64,000 nt of DNA from Bacteroidota bacterium (lineage in GTDB: Bacteria; Bacteroidota; Bacteroidia; Bacteroidales; VadinHA17). Numbering within the stretch: position 1 is the stretch's first letter; each line of letters starts with the position of its first letter. The stretch lies in the NCBI GenBank assembly GCA_016718875.1, contig JADKBL010000009.1:1-64000 (forward strand), in the 5' to 3' direction. Below are positions 46,106-55,924 of the stretch, piece after piece. The translations under genes and the position numbers were made by a program. The notes below the pieces were generated by a model. It was not told where the DNA came from and searched no databases. It worked only from the letters and a program-made list of their open reading frames with translations.

Positions 46106-48136
46106 TCAGTCAGATAGTTTTACGTCAACCATATTATCATGAAATGCAGCTCCATGACCCATATCTGTCTCCCTCCCTGTTATCAGTATATTTCCGCCAC
46201 CGCCTTCGCTTAACCAGATTCCATTATAAAACAATACTGATCCGGGAGGAATTCTGTTTTCTATTTTTGCAACAGTAGATATTTCTCCTGCCGCGTTGTA
46301 AACCTTTACTCTGCTTCCGGTAACTATCTTTCTCTTTTCTGCATCATCAGGTGAGATGAATAAACCTGGAAATTCAGAGTTTTCAATTATTACCTTAAGG
46401 TTACCGAATTGTGAATGAATCCGGCTCCCTGTGTTAGGTGTAATAAGATGGAGAGGTAGCGGATCGATAAATTCCGTTTCAATTATCGGAGTATAATCAG
46501 GAAGAGCCGACACTTTCCATTTTTCAGTTGCCAGGGAAGAAAAAAGCTCAATCTTACCGGACCCAGTCTCAAATTTAAAATCGCTATATGCAATTTGTTG
46601 TAATCCGGGGGCAAGCACCGGGCCATTTCTCAGGTCATTAAGATGCAATTCAGTATACCCCTTTATCCTTAGTTCAAGCCATTTCTCAATATTCTGATTG
46701 CCTGGTTCCGGCAGCAAATTCTCCGGAATGTTTAGTCCCAGCCTTTTAGAAAGTTCATAATAAATTTCACTTTCAGGTAAAACTTCACCTGGAGATTCTG
46801 TAACTTTTGGTTTGAACTGGACATATGGTGACCAATATGATCCTATAATATCTGACTGCTCAAACATATTCTTTGCAGGAAGGATAATATCTGCGATTGA
46901 GGCGGTATCAGTCATGAATTGATCCACAACGACCTTAAATTCCAATTCAGCAAAAGCTTTTGAAACGCTTTTTGAATCCGGAGACTGAAGCAGTGGGTTG
47001 CCCCGTTCGATAAATGCTGCTTTAAGTTCTGGATCAACTGTTTGCATCATATCATATCCAAGTCTGGCCATTGATACTGAACGTCTGAAAGGATAATCTT
47101 TCAAAGGATCAGGATAATATGAATCAGGTTCCTTAACATCATCAAACACATAGCTCTGCAGGTTTGCGTAATTGAAGCCGGAACCTGATTTGCCGATATT
47201 TCCGGTCAGAATTGCAAGAGAAAGAATTGCCCTTATAGTCTGACCTCCGTTAAGATGACGCTGAAGTCCATAACCGGGCAGAAATGTAACTGGTCCCCCT
47301 TTTCCAATAATATATGCCAGTGTAATTATATCATCAGCTGGAATGCCGGTTATTTCACTGGCTGATTGTGGGGTGATTTTAAGGGAATCACGAAACGCTT
47401 CATAGCCCAAAACATATTTATTAATAAACTCATTATCAGTCATTCCGTTATTGATAAGTACCCAGGCAATTGCCAAAGCAAGTGCTGCATCCGTTCCCGG
47501 TTTGACAGAGTAAAGTATATCTGCTTTTTCAGCTGTAAGGGTCCTTACGGGATCAATCAGGATAACTTTAGCTCCCTTTTCCCTGGCTGCTTTAATAAAC
47601 CTTATCTCGTGAATATTGGTCTCAGCAGTATTCTTCCCCCATATAATTATTGTTTTTGCATTCTCAAGGTCCCATGGAACATTGTGCTTGACACTGCCAA
47701 GAGTAAGCCTGACAGCTTCAAGACCCGCAGGCCAGCACAGGTTTCCGTATGTTATTGTTGTTCCGCCGAAAGCTTTCCAGAAAGAGTAGCCAATATCATT
47801 TGTAAGTCCTGACATTCCGCTTCCTTTGTACCAGAGTATACTATGTGAACCATACCTGTCACTAAAATAAGAAAGCTTGCTGCTAATGATATCAAGCGCT
47901 TCTTTTACAGGAATTCTGTTAAATTTTCCATCGGTTTTTCTAAGTAGCGGATAAATAATCCGGTCAGGAGACGAAGATCGTTCAATATAGGACAGACCTT
48001 TGATGCAAGGACCTTCAGGTGTTGCCAAATTACCTTCAAACGGAAGAATTCTTTTTATCCTGTTTCCGGCTACCTGCACTCTGAAAGTGCATGTACTGTA
48101 ACAGTTTCGGGGGCAGGCTGTAATAAACTCATCCAT
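46106..48136 (-). CDS. cytoplasmic DMSO-reductase-family molybdoenzyme
   Basis: This 676-residue catalytic subunit has the N-terminal 4Fe-4S site (CPRNCYSTC, then GPCIKG), then SILWYKGSGMSG, ITYGNLCWPAGLEA and IIIWGKNTAETN. The C-terminal MoCo domain has ITPNTGSRIHSQFGN and ends VKLSD. There is no Tat signal, so the enzyme stays in the cytoplasm, unlike E. coli DmsA. It forms an operon with the fused B/C subunit. The substrate could be thiosulfate, polysulfide, a sulfoxide or an N-oxide. The Cys in NLCWPAG is a possible Mo ligand, which I did not verify. Confidence 0.85.
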   Translation of the reverse strand: MDEFITACPRNCYSTCTFRVQVAGNRIKRILPFEGNLATPEGPCIKGLSYIERSSSPDRIIYPLLRKTDGKFNRIPVKEALDIISSKLSYFSDRYGSHSILWYKGSGMSGLTNDIGYSFWKAFGGTTITYGNLCWPAGLEAVRLTLGSVKHNVPWDLENAKTIIIWGKNTAETNIHEIRFIKAAREKGAKVILIDPVRTLTAEKADILYSVKPGTDAALALAIAWVLINNGMTDNEFINKYVLGYEAFRDSLKITPQSASEITGIPADDIITLAYIIGKGGPVTFLPGYGLQRHLNGGQTIRAILSLAILTGNIGKSGSGFNYANLQSYVFDDVKEPDSYYPDPLKDYPFRRSVSMARLGYDMMQTVDPELKAAFIERGNPLLQSPDSKSVSKAFAELEFKVVVDQFMTDTASIADIILPAKNMFEQSDIIGSYWSPYVQFKPKVTESPGEVLPESEIYYELSKRLGLNIPENLLPEPGNQNIEKWLELRIKGYTELHLNDLRNGPVLAPGLQQIAYSDFKFETGSGKIELFSSLATEKWKVSALPDYTPIIETEFIDPLPLHLITPNTGSRIHSQFGNLKVIIENSEFPGLFISPDDAEKRKIVTGSRVKVYNAAGEISTVAKIENRIPPGSVLFYNGIWLSEGGGGNILITGRETDMGHGAAFHDNMVDVKLSD

Positions 48137-48188
48137 CTGTCAGTGAATTATGACAAATGTATAAATATTACTCTCAATTTAGTGAACC

Positions 48189-48596
48189 TTATTCCAGTAT
48201 GAGGGGTTCGTCCGGGATGACTTCAACCGTAAATACATTTTTATCGGTCTGAGGCATATAGATTTCATAGGTGACTTTCATCTGACCCATGAATTGCATA
48301 TATGTGTAATCGAATTTTTCGGTAGCAACTGTAACAAGTGTCCCATTCCTGTTTATCTTGGCTGAAATCGTTGCTTTTGGATAAGCTTTAGGGAATCTGA
48401 CATAATCTGTCACACTCTGAGGATTGAGTCCTCCATAATTCACAATAGTATCGATATCAATAGTCATTTCATATAATGCAAAAGTCGTCAGGTTCCTGAT
48501 GCGTACATCCGTAGGACCTTCAGGAGAAAATTCAGTTTTTTTGCATGCAGCTACTGATAATAATATGATCAAGATGGGGAAAATGTACTTTTTCAT
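48189..48596 (-). CDS. small hypothetical lipoprotein
   Basis: This 135-residue protein has a lipoprotein leader (LLSVAAC) and a predicted all-beta mature part (VRIRNLTTFALYEMTIDID, TISAKINRNGTLVTVATEKF). No family is recognised. It is likely in the periplasm or outer membrane. It lies 61 bases downstream of batE on the same strand. Confidence 0.75.
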   Translation of the reverse strand: MKKYIFPILIILLSVAACKKTEFSPEGPTDVRIRNLTTFALYEMTIDIDTIVNYGGLNPQSVTDYVRFPKAYPKATISAKINRNGTLVTVATEKFDYTYMQFMGQMKVTYEIYMPQTDKNVFTVEVIPDEPLILE

Positions 48597-48657
48597 AACT
48601 TTAATTAACTGACTATAAATATCAGACCTTAAAGTTACAAAATAAGTTGCATAACCA

Positions 48658-49428
48658 CTATATTATGTCCAGACTATTTGATGGAACCCATCCCTTGTTG
48701 CCATCTGAGAGCCTTATTTCGTACCACTCTCCCACTTCGTCCTCTATTGAAACTTTTGTTCCTTCATGAAGAACAAACAGATCTGTACCACTTGCATCAG
48801 GTGAACTTTTACCGCTTACAACAGGACTGAAAATTACTGCTTTATGGCTGTCATAAACAAGGCTTTTATTTCTGAGGCTGAATGCAAATGAAGAAGATGA
48901 AGCCAAAAACATTGCAACAGCAATCCAGAAGCCTGCTACTTTATAAAGGTAACGGGATGAATAGATATAAAGTGAAGCAGAAATAAGACACAAAATAAAT
49001 GTTAAAAGGCTTATAATTGCCCATGTATTGGAAGAAACCAGAAGTGATATTATGTTATACCAGCGGACAAAGAATAGTTCAGGGATTTCCTGAAACCTGT
49101 CAACTATCATTGTTCTGGCTATCTGGAGGTTATAATTTATATCTTCATCAGTGGGATCGAGAACATATGCCCGTTCATAAAACAGAATGGCTGAAGGTAT
49201 ATTCTGAATTTTGAAATATGCATTCGCAATATTATAATTCAGTTTTGCAGATCTGTAGCCGGTATTATACAATTCCGTCCATTTATCAAGAGCATCCTGG
49301 TAATTGGCTGAACTATATGATGCAACGCCCTGATTAAATTTATCATTGCTGCTATCCTGGCCAATTATGGTATTAGTCAGAAGAGCAAGCAGAAGGACTA
49401 AGTATGCTGTTTTCGATTTTGAATTCAT
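48658..49428 (-). CDS. batE: BatE, TPR and SH3 membrane protein
   Basis: This 256-residue protein has a signal segment, two to three TPR units (FNQGVASYSSANYQDALDKW, LNYNIANAYFKIQNIPSAIL), two membrane helices in the middle (WAIISLLTFILCLISASLYI, AGFWIAVAMFLASSSSFAF) and a C-terminal bacterial SH3 domain ending DGNKGWVPSNSLDII. It matches BatE of the aerotolerance operon. It starts three bases after batD. Confidence 0.88.
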   Translation of the reverse strand: MNSKSKTAYLVLLLALLTNTIIGQDSSNDKFNQGVASYSSANYQDALDKWTELYNTGYRSAKLNYNIANAYFKIQNIPSAILFYERAYVLDPTDEDINYNLQIARTMIVDRFQEIPELFFVRWYNIISLLVSSNTWAIISLLTFILCLISASLYIYSSRYLYKVAGFWIAVAMFLASSSSFAFSLRNKSLVYDSHKAVIFSPVVSGKSSPDASGTDLFVLHEGTKVSIEDEVGEWYEIRLSDGNKGWVPSNSLDII

Positions 49429-49431
49429 TTT

Positions 49432-51246
49432 TCAGACTATTGAATTTTCAACTGACTTAATAAAACGGGATGCCCCGTCATAAAGAGAAGCAGCTTCAGT
49501 GCCTGAAGATGATGGAGCAAATCTTGCATATTCACATTTATCAAGTATCTCATTGAGACTGCCCATTTCGGATTCCTCAATACCTCTTTGAGCTAAGGAG
49601 GAGATTATCCTGGTGCGGGTCATTTCAGATACAGGAATGTTCAGTTTATCACTCAGATACCCCCACAATGCCTTTAAAATCTCTTCATAGAACCTGTCAA
49701 GCTGATTATTTTTAAGGCATAGTGAAGCTTCATGCAATCTTTTGGCAGCAACCTTTCCTGCTTTCCTGTTTCGAACCCTGGAGATATCAGCATTTCTTCT
49801 TACATGTTCACGTCTTATAAATAGTATCATTAAGAAAGCAAAAACAGCAAGGATAAATAGACTATAATATAATCTCTTGGTAATAAGCAGGGACCCTGAA
49901 ACTGACATATTCCCTGGATCTGACTTTATGAATCTTATATCCTTACCAAGATATTTTACATCTTCCTTTGAAACACCACCATATACAGTTATATCGGTAT
50001 TTTGGTCAGAGCCTTTTCTCGCGTAGAATTTGAATTCCTGTGTTCTTAGCTGTTCATACCTGCCGCTGGAAGTATTAAAATATGAATAGGTTATCGGAGG
50101 TATTGTAAAATCTCCATAATGACGCGGGATCAGAAGATATTCAAAGCTTTTTGTTCCGGTAGTTCCATTTAAACCATTTTTAATATCCTCAGTAGATTTT
50201 GGATCATATACCTCAATATCAGGAGAAAGCTTCATTGAAGGTGCAGCTGCCACCTTAAGGTTTCCTGACCCGGAAATAGTAACCCTGAAATTGATTGCGT
50301 CATTAACATTCACTGTATCCTTGCTCATAACAGCTTTAAGATCAAGCTTTCCAACGATACCAGAATAGTCATCAGGCTGATTGCCTGGAAGTGGATTAAC
50401 CTTTATTTTTAAAGACTGACTGGCTATCATCCTTGGGACGGTCTGATAAGTCGAGAAGAAATCACCAAAGAATGGATCGCTTTGAGCAGATTTCTGCTGG
50501 ATAAGTACATTAAGCTGAACAGGATCTATTATTATTTCACCGGTCTTCTGCGGATAAAGCAGGAACTGTTGTACAACTCCGGTTCCAAAGATTGTTCCAT
50601 TAATGTTTTCCTGTTCAAGTGAAGTAAGAGGTGGTGTATTAAGATCTGATTTAAGGAATCCATTAAACTGCGGAAATTTAATTTCATTTAGTCCTGCAAT
50701 ATTAATCCTTGTATAGATCTTTACAGTAGCTGTAATAGGTTCACCAAGATAAACCTCCTTACGGCTTAGCAGCAGGTTAACAAAAATATCCTTCCCTCCT
50801 GTTTCAACCTCCTGATCAGTAGCCCGGTTTGATGATGCAGTTTTCTGCTGAGACCCATTACCAACCACTTCAATAAATAATGAATCAGATGAATAAGATT
50901 TGCTTTTGAGTGTAAATATTGCAGGGGGTATAACAAATTTTCCTTCTGATACTGCCTGAAGAAAATAAATATAGGTATAAGATGTAGATTGTGACATCCT
51001 TCCATTAATGATTTGGGTGCTGGAGTTGTAGGATGTTTGTGGTCCCATTAGTTTATAGAATGGACTAAATGAAGGGGCCGCAAATTCTCCTCCCCCTGAA
51101 TTAACAGTCCATGTAATGTTGAACTGCTGTCCTGCTGTCACAACGGGAGGATATTGTACTTTCACTGAAACATCCTGTGCTGATGCGGAGAGTGACATCA
51201 AAACTGAGATCATCAGTACCAGACGGTATATAGTTAAATTCCTCAT
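49432..51246 (-). CDS. batD: BatD, oxygen-tolerance-type protein
   Basis: This 604-residue protein has a signal peptide (SVLMSLSASAQ), several beta-sandwich domains in the periplasm (VKVQYPPVVTAGQQFNITW, KEVYLGEPITATVKIY, SKDTVNVNDAINFRVTISG), one membrane helix near residue 475 (YYSLFILAVFAFLMILF) and a cytoplasmic helical tail. This is the BatD layout. It lies 13 bases after batC. Confidence 0.9.
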   Translation of the reverse strand: MRNLTIYRLVLMISVLMSLSASAQDVSVKVQYPPVVTAGQQFNITWTVNSGGGEFAAPSFSPFYKLMGPQTSYNSSTQIINGRMSQSTSYTYIYFLQAVSEGKFVIPPAIFTLKSKSYSSDSLFIEVVGNGSQQKTASSNRATDQEVETGGKDIFVNLLLSRKEVYLGEPITATVKIYTRINIAGLNEIKFPQFNGFLKSDLNTPPLTSLEQENINGTIFGTGVVQQFLLYPQKTGEIIIDPVQLNVLIQQKSAQSDPFFGDFFSTYQTVPRMIASQSLKIKVNPLPGNQPDDYSGIVGKLDLKAVMSKDTVNVNDAINFRVTISGSGNLKVAAAPSMKLSPDIEVYDPKSTEDIKNGLNGTTGTKSFEYLLIPRHYGDFTIPPITYSYFNTSSGRYEQLRTQEFKFYARKGSDQNTDITVYGGVSKEDVKYLGKDIRFIKSDPGNMSVSGSLLITKRLYYSLFILAVFAFLMILFIRREHVRRNADISRVRNRKAGKVAAKRLHEASLCLKNNQLDRFYEEILKALWGYLSDKLNIPVSEMTRTRIISSLAQRGIEESEMGSLNEILDKCEYARFAPSSSGTEAASLYDGASRFIKSVENSIV

Positions 51247-51259
51247 TTTGATTTATTTA

Positions 51260-52009
51260 TTACCAGTTTTTCACTGTTAATTTTCTTTCTCTGGCAGCCT
51301 TGGCAAGTTTTACCTTTTCCTGAACATTCTTTTCATCGTTAGCAAGAGAATTTAAAAGTCGCTGAGCATCTTCCTTAGAAATAGACTGCTCCTGCTGTTG
51401 TTGCTTCTGCTGGTTTTCCTGCTGATCCTGCTTCTGATCATTATTTTTCTGATCTTCCTTCTGCTTGTCCTGATCATTTTTCTGATCCTTATTATCCTGG
51501 TTTTCCTTGTTCTGATCCTGCTGTTGTTGTTGCTGTTGCTGCTGCTGCTGAATGAGTAGATCCTGAGCATAGGCAAGATTATATTTTGCTTCTAAGTTAT
51601 CAGGATTGAGTTTCAGTGAGCCTTTATAAGCTTCAATACTCTCCTTCAGTTTCTTGCCTTGAAGAAAAGCGTTTCCAAGATTATAAAGCCCTGCAGCTTT
51701 TTTCTCCTTATCTTCATTCATATTAATATTTTCAGAAAATTGTTTTGCTGCCTCTTCAAATTTATTTTGCTTATATAGAGCATCACCGATATTGAAAACA
51801 GCATCGGGAGAGCGCCTGTTATCATCAATTGCTTTCCTGTACGAAACTTCCGAATTTTGAAATTTATCTTTATTATATTCTCTGTTACCCTGCCGGATAT
51901 ATTTTTTATCTGCCTGTGCATTTAAAATTAACGGAAGTAATGTTAAAAAACCAATTAATAAAATGGTTTTAAGTGAAATAACTATACTGTATTTTTTTAT
52001 CCCTTCCAT
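51260..52009 (-). CDS. batC: BatC, TPR protein with Gln-rich linker
   Basis: The start chosen is the ATG at 52007-52009 (MEGIKKYSIV), which gives a signal peptide at once and avoids the end of batB at 52026. The product has about 249 residues. TPR units are YNKDKFQNSEVSYRKAID, FNIGDALYKQNKFEEAAKQF and YNLGNAFLQGKKLKESIEAY. A long Gln, Lys and Asp-rich linker follows, then a charged C-terminal helix. Bacteroidota BatC proteins often carry such a linker. Confidence 0.85.
   Translation of the reverse strand: MEGIKKYSIVISLKTILLIGFLTLLPLILNAQADKKYIRQGNREYNKDKFQNSEVSYRKAIDDNRRSPDAVFNIGDALYKQNKFEEAAKQFSENINMNEDKEKKAAGLYNLGNAFLQGKKLKESIEAYKGSLKLNPDNLEAKYNLAYAQDLLIQQQQQQQQQQQDQNKENQDNKDQKNDQDKQKEDQKNNDQKQDQQENQQKQQQQEQSISKEDAQRLLNSLANDEKNVQEKVKLAKAARERKLTVKNW
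51392..51553. repeat. low-complexity Gln/Asp/Lys codon tract
   Basis: CTG and TTG triplets run at about 51512-51549 (a stretch of consecutive Gln codons on the minus strand). A mixed tract of repeated GATC- and TTC-rich codons extends to 51392. It encodes the hydrophilic linker of BatC and would be prone to slippage. Confidence 0.75.
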
Positions 52010-52025
52010 TATCTGTTGAAGTGAT

Positions 52026-53066
52026 TTATACTTTGAATTTAAACAATCTGATATTCGCAAGTTTTCTGTTTTTTCTGTCCATGATAATGAATTCCAGAAT
52101 CAGAAAGAACAGGGCAATGGCAGCAAAGATCTGAAATTGATCATTATATTCAGTATACATTGTGCTCTCAAGCTCCTGCTTCTTCATTTTTCTGATTTCC
52201 CCATAGATTTCATCAAGACCTATATTTGAGTTATTTGCCCTGACGTAATTCCCGTTGGTTGATAAAGCCACTTTTTTGAGAATTTCTTCATCAAGCCTGG
52301 TAATTACTGTGTTTCCATCAACATCTTTGAGATAGTCCCTTTTTCCACCTGTTACAACTGGGACCGGGACACCCTGCCCGGAGCCAATTCCGATTGTGTG
52401 AATTATGATTCCTGCCTTTGAAGCCTCTTCTGCTGCAGAAACGGGATCATCTTCGTGATTTTCGCCATCAGTTATAATGATCATTGCTTTACTTTTACCC
52501 TCACCCGGACTGAATGATCTGGCACCCAGTGATATTGCAGCGCCGATAGCTGTTCCCTGCTTTGGTACCATATCAGGGTTAATTGATGAAAGGAACATTT
52601 TTGCTGAGACATAATCGGTTGTTACCGGTATTTGAGTGTATGCATCGCCAGCGAAAACTATCAAACCGATTTTGTCATTATCAAGATTATCAACGAGCCT
52701 AGATATCGCCTGTTTTGCTCTGGTGAGCCTGTTAGGCTGTATATCTTCTGCCAGCATAGAATTACTGACATCAAGGGCAATTATCACCTCAACTCCCTGC
52801 TTTTTAACATCTTCAATCTTTGATCCGAACTGAGGACGTGCCAGCATGACAATAGCTGAAGAGAAAGCAAGCATTAATGTAATAAACTTAATAACTGGTC
52901 TTGTAGGTGACAATTCAGGAAGCAGATCATTAACAAGTTTTGACTCTCCTATTCTCCTAATGGTTCTCTTTCTTCTGTAAATCTCCAGAATGAAAAGAAT
53001 TACTAATACCGGCAGCAATAGAAGCAGGTATAATAACTCCGGATTTGCAAATCTGAACAGTTGCAT
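52026..53066 (-). CDS. batB: BatB, VWA-domain membrane protein
   Basis: This 346-residue protein has two N-terminal helices (LLYLLLLLPVLVILFILEIY, FITLMLAFSSAIVMLA), a VWA domain with the MIDAS motif DVSNSMLAEDIQPNRLTRAK and later IIITDGENHEDD, and a C-terminal helix. The intact MIDAS sequence DxSxS implies metal binding. It lies 13 bases after batA. Confidence 0.9.
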   Translation of the reverse strand: MQLFRFANPELLYLLLLLPVLVILFILEIYRRKRTIRRIGESKLVNDLLPELSPTRPVIKFITLMLAFSSAIVMLARPQFGSKIEDVKKQGVEVIIALDVSNSMLAEDIQPNRLTRAKQAISRLVDNLDNDKIGLIVFAGDAYTQIPVTTDYVSAKMFLSSINPDMVPKQGTAIGAAISLGARSFSPGEGKSKAMIIITDGENHEDDPVSAAEEASKAGIIIHTIGIGSGQGVPVPVVTGGKRDYLKDVDGNTVITRLDEEILKKVALSTNGNYVRANNSNIGLDEIYGEIRKMKKQELESTMYTEYNDQFQIFAAIALFFLILEFIIMDRKNRKLANIRLFKFKV

Positions 53067-53079
53067 TTTGCTCTTCCTA

Positions 53080-54072
53080 TTAAGTTAAATTTCTGAAAAC
53101 AGTATTTCTCAGCAGAACTTCCAAAGCAACAAGTACGAAAGCTATAATTGCGGGCAGCATGTATTTTTCATCCTTACGGCTGAATTGCCTTACATCAATT
53201 TTTGATTTTTCAAGCTTGTCAATTTCCTGATAAACTTGTATAAGTTTATCATTATCAGTTGCTCTGAAGTACATTCCTCCGGTAGCATCTGAAATACTCC
53301 GGAGAATATCCTCGTCAATCTCAACTGGCATATTCTGATACTGCAGTCCAAATGGTGTCTGAACCGGATAAGGTGCCATTCCTTTTGTTCCAACTCCAAT
53401 TGTATATACTCTAATGCCGAATGTTTTTGCTATATCGGCAGCAGTTGCCGGTGCAATCTCTCCTCTGTTATTAACTCCATCTGTGAGCAGAATGATAACT
53501 CTGCTCTTTGCATTTGAATCCTTTATCCTGTTAACGGCAGTGGCCAGACCATTTCCAATTGCAGTACCATCTTCTATCATGCCGCTTTCAATATCACGAA
53601 GCAGGTTTATCAGAACAGCATGGTCAGAAGTCAAAGGACATTGGGTGAAGCTTTCCCCGCTGAACACTACCAGGCCAATCCTGTCATAAGGTCTGCCTGA
53701 TATAAACTCAGTTGCAACATTCTTTGACGCTTCCAGCCTGTCAGGTTTAAAGTCACGGGCAAGCATACTTCCTGAAATATCAAGGGCAAGGACAATATCT
53801 ATACCTTCTGTGGTGACATCCTGAAATTTATTGGTGGCTTGTGGTCTGGCTAAAACAAATATCAACAGGGATACTGCAATTATTCTAAAACCGAATAGTG
53901 CATGCCTCAAATAATGCCTGAATGTAATTCCGGTACCTTCAAACGGTGCTAGTCCTGGCATCCTTAAAGAAGCATTGGCCTTATTCTGCTTAATCAGATA
54001 AAATATTATAATGGCAGGTACTATCAGTAACAGATAAAGAAAGACAGGTTCCCCGAAAGTAATTCCTCTCAT
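53080..54072 (-). CDS. batA: BatA, VWA-domain membrane protein
   Basis: This 330-residue protein has two N-terminal helices (LYLLLIVPAIIIFYLI, FGFRIIAVSLLIFVLA), a VWA domain with DISGSMLARDFKPDRLEASK and VIILLTDGVNNRGE, and a C-terminal helix. It is the paralogue of BatB. The start overlaps the end of the DUF4381-like gene by four bases, so it is translated with the upstream units. Confidence 0.9.
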   Translation of the reverse strand: MRGITFGEPVFLYLLLIVPAIIIFYLIKQNKANASLRMPGLAPFEGTGITFRHYLRHALFGFRIIAVSLLIFVLARPQATNKFQDVTTEGIDIVLALDISGSMLARDFKPDRLEASKNVATEFISGRPYDRIGLVVFSGESFTQCPLTSDHAVLINLLRDIESGMIEDGTAIGNGLATAVNRIKDSNAKSRVIILLTDGVNNRGEIAPATAADIAKTFGIRVYTIGVGTKGMAPYPVQTPFGLQYQNMPVEIDEDILRSISDATGGMYFRATDNDKLIQVYQEIDKLEKSKIDVRQFSRKDEKYMLPAIIAFVLVALEVLLRNTVFRNLT

Positions 54073-55047
54073 ACCTCACCTCCCTTTTCTGATTCATTTT
54101 TAACTGAATCAATAATCACATTTTCTTCTTGTTTTGTTTCCAGAACAAAACTCCAGGCATCCTGATAGAATGACTCATTTTCAGAAGGTTCCGGATTATA
54201 TTTTGCAAATTTAACCATATCGGCACCCGACAGGACTGCCTTAAGTCTGTCAAAACTGTCGTCTCGTTTAAATCCGGTCTTAATAAGTGCATTAAGTGTT
54301 TCGTATGTAGTAAGTTCAAGAGAATAGACCCGATACCTGTTTTCAAGGTATTGCCGGAGAATTCCTGTTAACCTTGAATAATACTCTTTGACCTCACCTT
54401 TTTGCCAGAGTTTTTCTTCTTTAAGAATTTCAAGTTCTCTGAAAGCTATGATATGTGCAGGATCAGGAATTATTATAACCTCTTCTCCTGTCTGCTTACT
54501 ACGGTACTTTTTAAAGAACCTGAAAGCAAAGTACGCAACAGCAGCTACCAGCAATAACAGCAACACCCAGGGCAGGATGTCTCCTAGTGTAACAGGAGCT
54601 TTATATGGTGCAACTATGTCAAATATTTTTGCGGTTGTATCAGGAGGTGTAATCAGGGGGCGGACGACTTCGAGATATGAATAATCGGAATAAAACCTCT
54701 TGAGTCCGGCTTCATTTCGCAGCTCAGCATAAACCGGAGACACCTGGTACCTGCCTGAATCAAAAGAAGTTACAAGATACTCCCTTGATCTTTAATAGCC
54801 CGTCAGGATTACTGCTGCTATCAGTAACAGGTCCCGACAAGATCTCTATGTTTTTTACTATTGTATCTTTGAACTCCGACACATAAAGAGCCATCCCTGC
54901 AGGCTGTTCAACTGTTACAGTAAATCTTATCTGGTCCCCTATAACGATCTGAGTTGTATCAAAACCGGCTTTAATTTTTATTTCCTGTCCGTAAGACAAG
55001 GTGTAAATTGAAATAAACAGGAATATGAAGAAGATGATTTTTTTCAT
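54069..55047 (-). pseudogene. BatD-like/DUF4381-like membrane protein, frameshifted
   Basis: The first part has a signal peptide and a beta domain (FDTTQIVIGDQIRFTVTVEQ). The second has a beta tail, one helix (LGDILPWVLLLLLVAAVAYF), and a cytoplasmic helical domain with VKEYYSRLTGILRQYLENRY, as in proteins found between DUF58 and batA genes. The break lies in the C run at 54782-54784. One base less reads LLKIKEYLVTSFDSGRYQVS and joins the parts into about 325 residues. It may couple the DUF58 protein to the VWA proteins. Confidence 0.8.
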
Positions 55048-55052
55048 CTTAA

Positions 55053-55912
55053 CTATCTCTTTTTAAATAATTTAATTAGAGGTTTAACATAATCGAGATC
55101 AGTCCTGAGCTCAGAATAATCAACACCGCACCTGTTAAATGTACTCTTGATACCCTCGATATGCGAATTCCACCAGTTATTATATGCAGTGCGAACTGAA
55201 GCAGATGATGTATCGATCCATTTTTCAGAACCTGTCTCCGCGTCCATTATTTTCGCCAGTCCTATATCTGGCAATGAATTTTCTAACTTGTCAAAGACCT
55301 TAAGTGCTACAATATCATGCTTATTTGAGGCAATTTTAAGAGACTCTTCAAAATCAGGCGCGATAAAATCCGAAATTATGAATGCAGTACACCTTTTCTT
55401 AATTATGTTTGTTAGGAATCTCAAGGCTCATTCAGGTTAGTGCTTTGCTCTCTGACCGGAAATCAAGAAGTTCTCTGATTATCCTATGATATGTTTTCTT
55501 CCTTTCTTTGGATGTATGGTTTTTCAACCCTGTCGGAGAAAAATATAACACCAATCTTGTCATTATTGAAAATTGCAGAGAATGAGAGCACTGCTGCAAT
55601 TTCGGTCATAAGATCCCGTTTAAAAGTTACAGTTGTACCAAAATTTCCCGATCCGCTAACGTCAATAAGCAGCATAACAGTAAGTTCCCTCTCCTCTTCA
55701 AAAATCTTTACAAACGGCTGATTGAATCTGGCCGTCACATTCCAGTCGATACTTCTTATATCATCACCATACTGATATGCACGTACTTCGCTGAAGGCTA
55801 TTCCCCTGCCCTTAAAGGCACTATGATACTCTCCTGCAAAAATATGCCGGCTCAATCCCCTGGTCTTGATCTCAATCCGCCGGACTTTCTTCAGTAATTC
55901 AGTTGCTTCCAC
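55053..55912 (-). pseudogene. DUF58 protein of the MoxR operon, several frameshifts
   Basis: The first part has IFAGEYHSAFKGRGIAFSEV and RAYQYGDDIRSIDWNVTARF, the DUF58 core, and the VWA-like LLIDVSGSGNFGT. The last part begins at RFLTNIIKKRCTAFIISDF. Between 55425 and 55510 about four single-base losses break the frame. Adding one base at each place gives YIPKKGRKHIIRIIRELLDF and RSESKGTNLNEALRFLTN, as expected for the family. The full product would have about 287 residues. So many lesions in 85 bases suggests a poorly polished consensus, though decay is possible. Confidence 0.8.
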
Positions 55913-55924
55913 TTTAAAAACAAA

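Noticed and set aside
51512..51553. CRISPR or tandem repeat array
   Set aside because: It is a simple Gln-codon tract inside batC, with no spacers.
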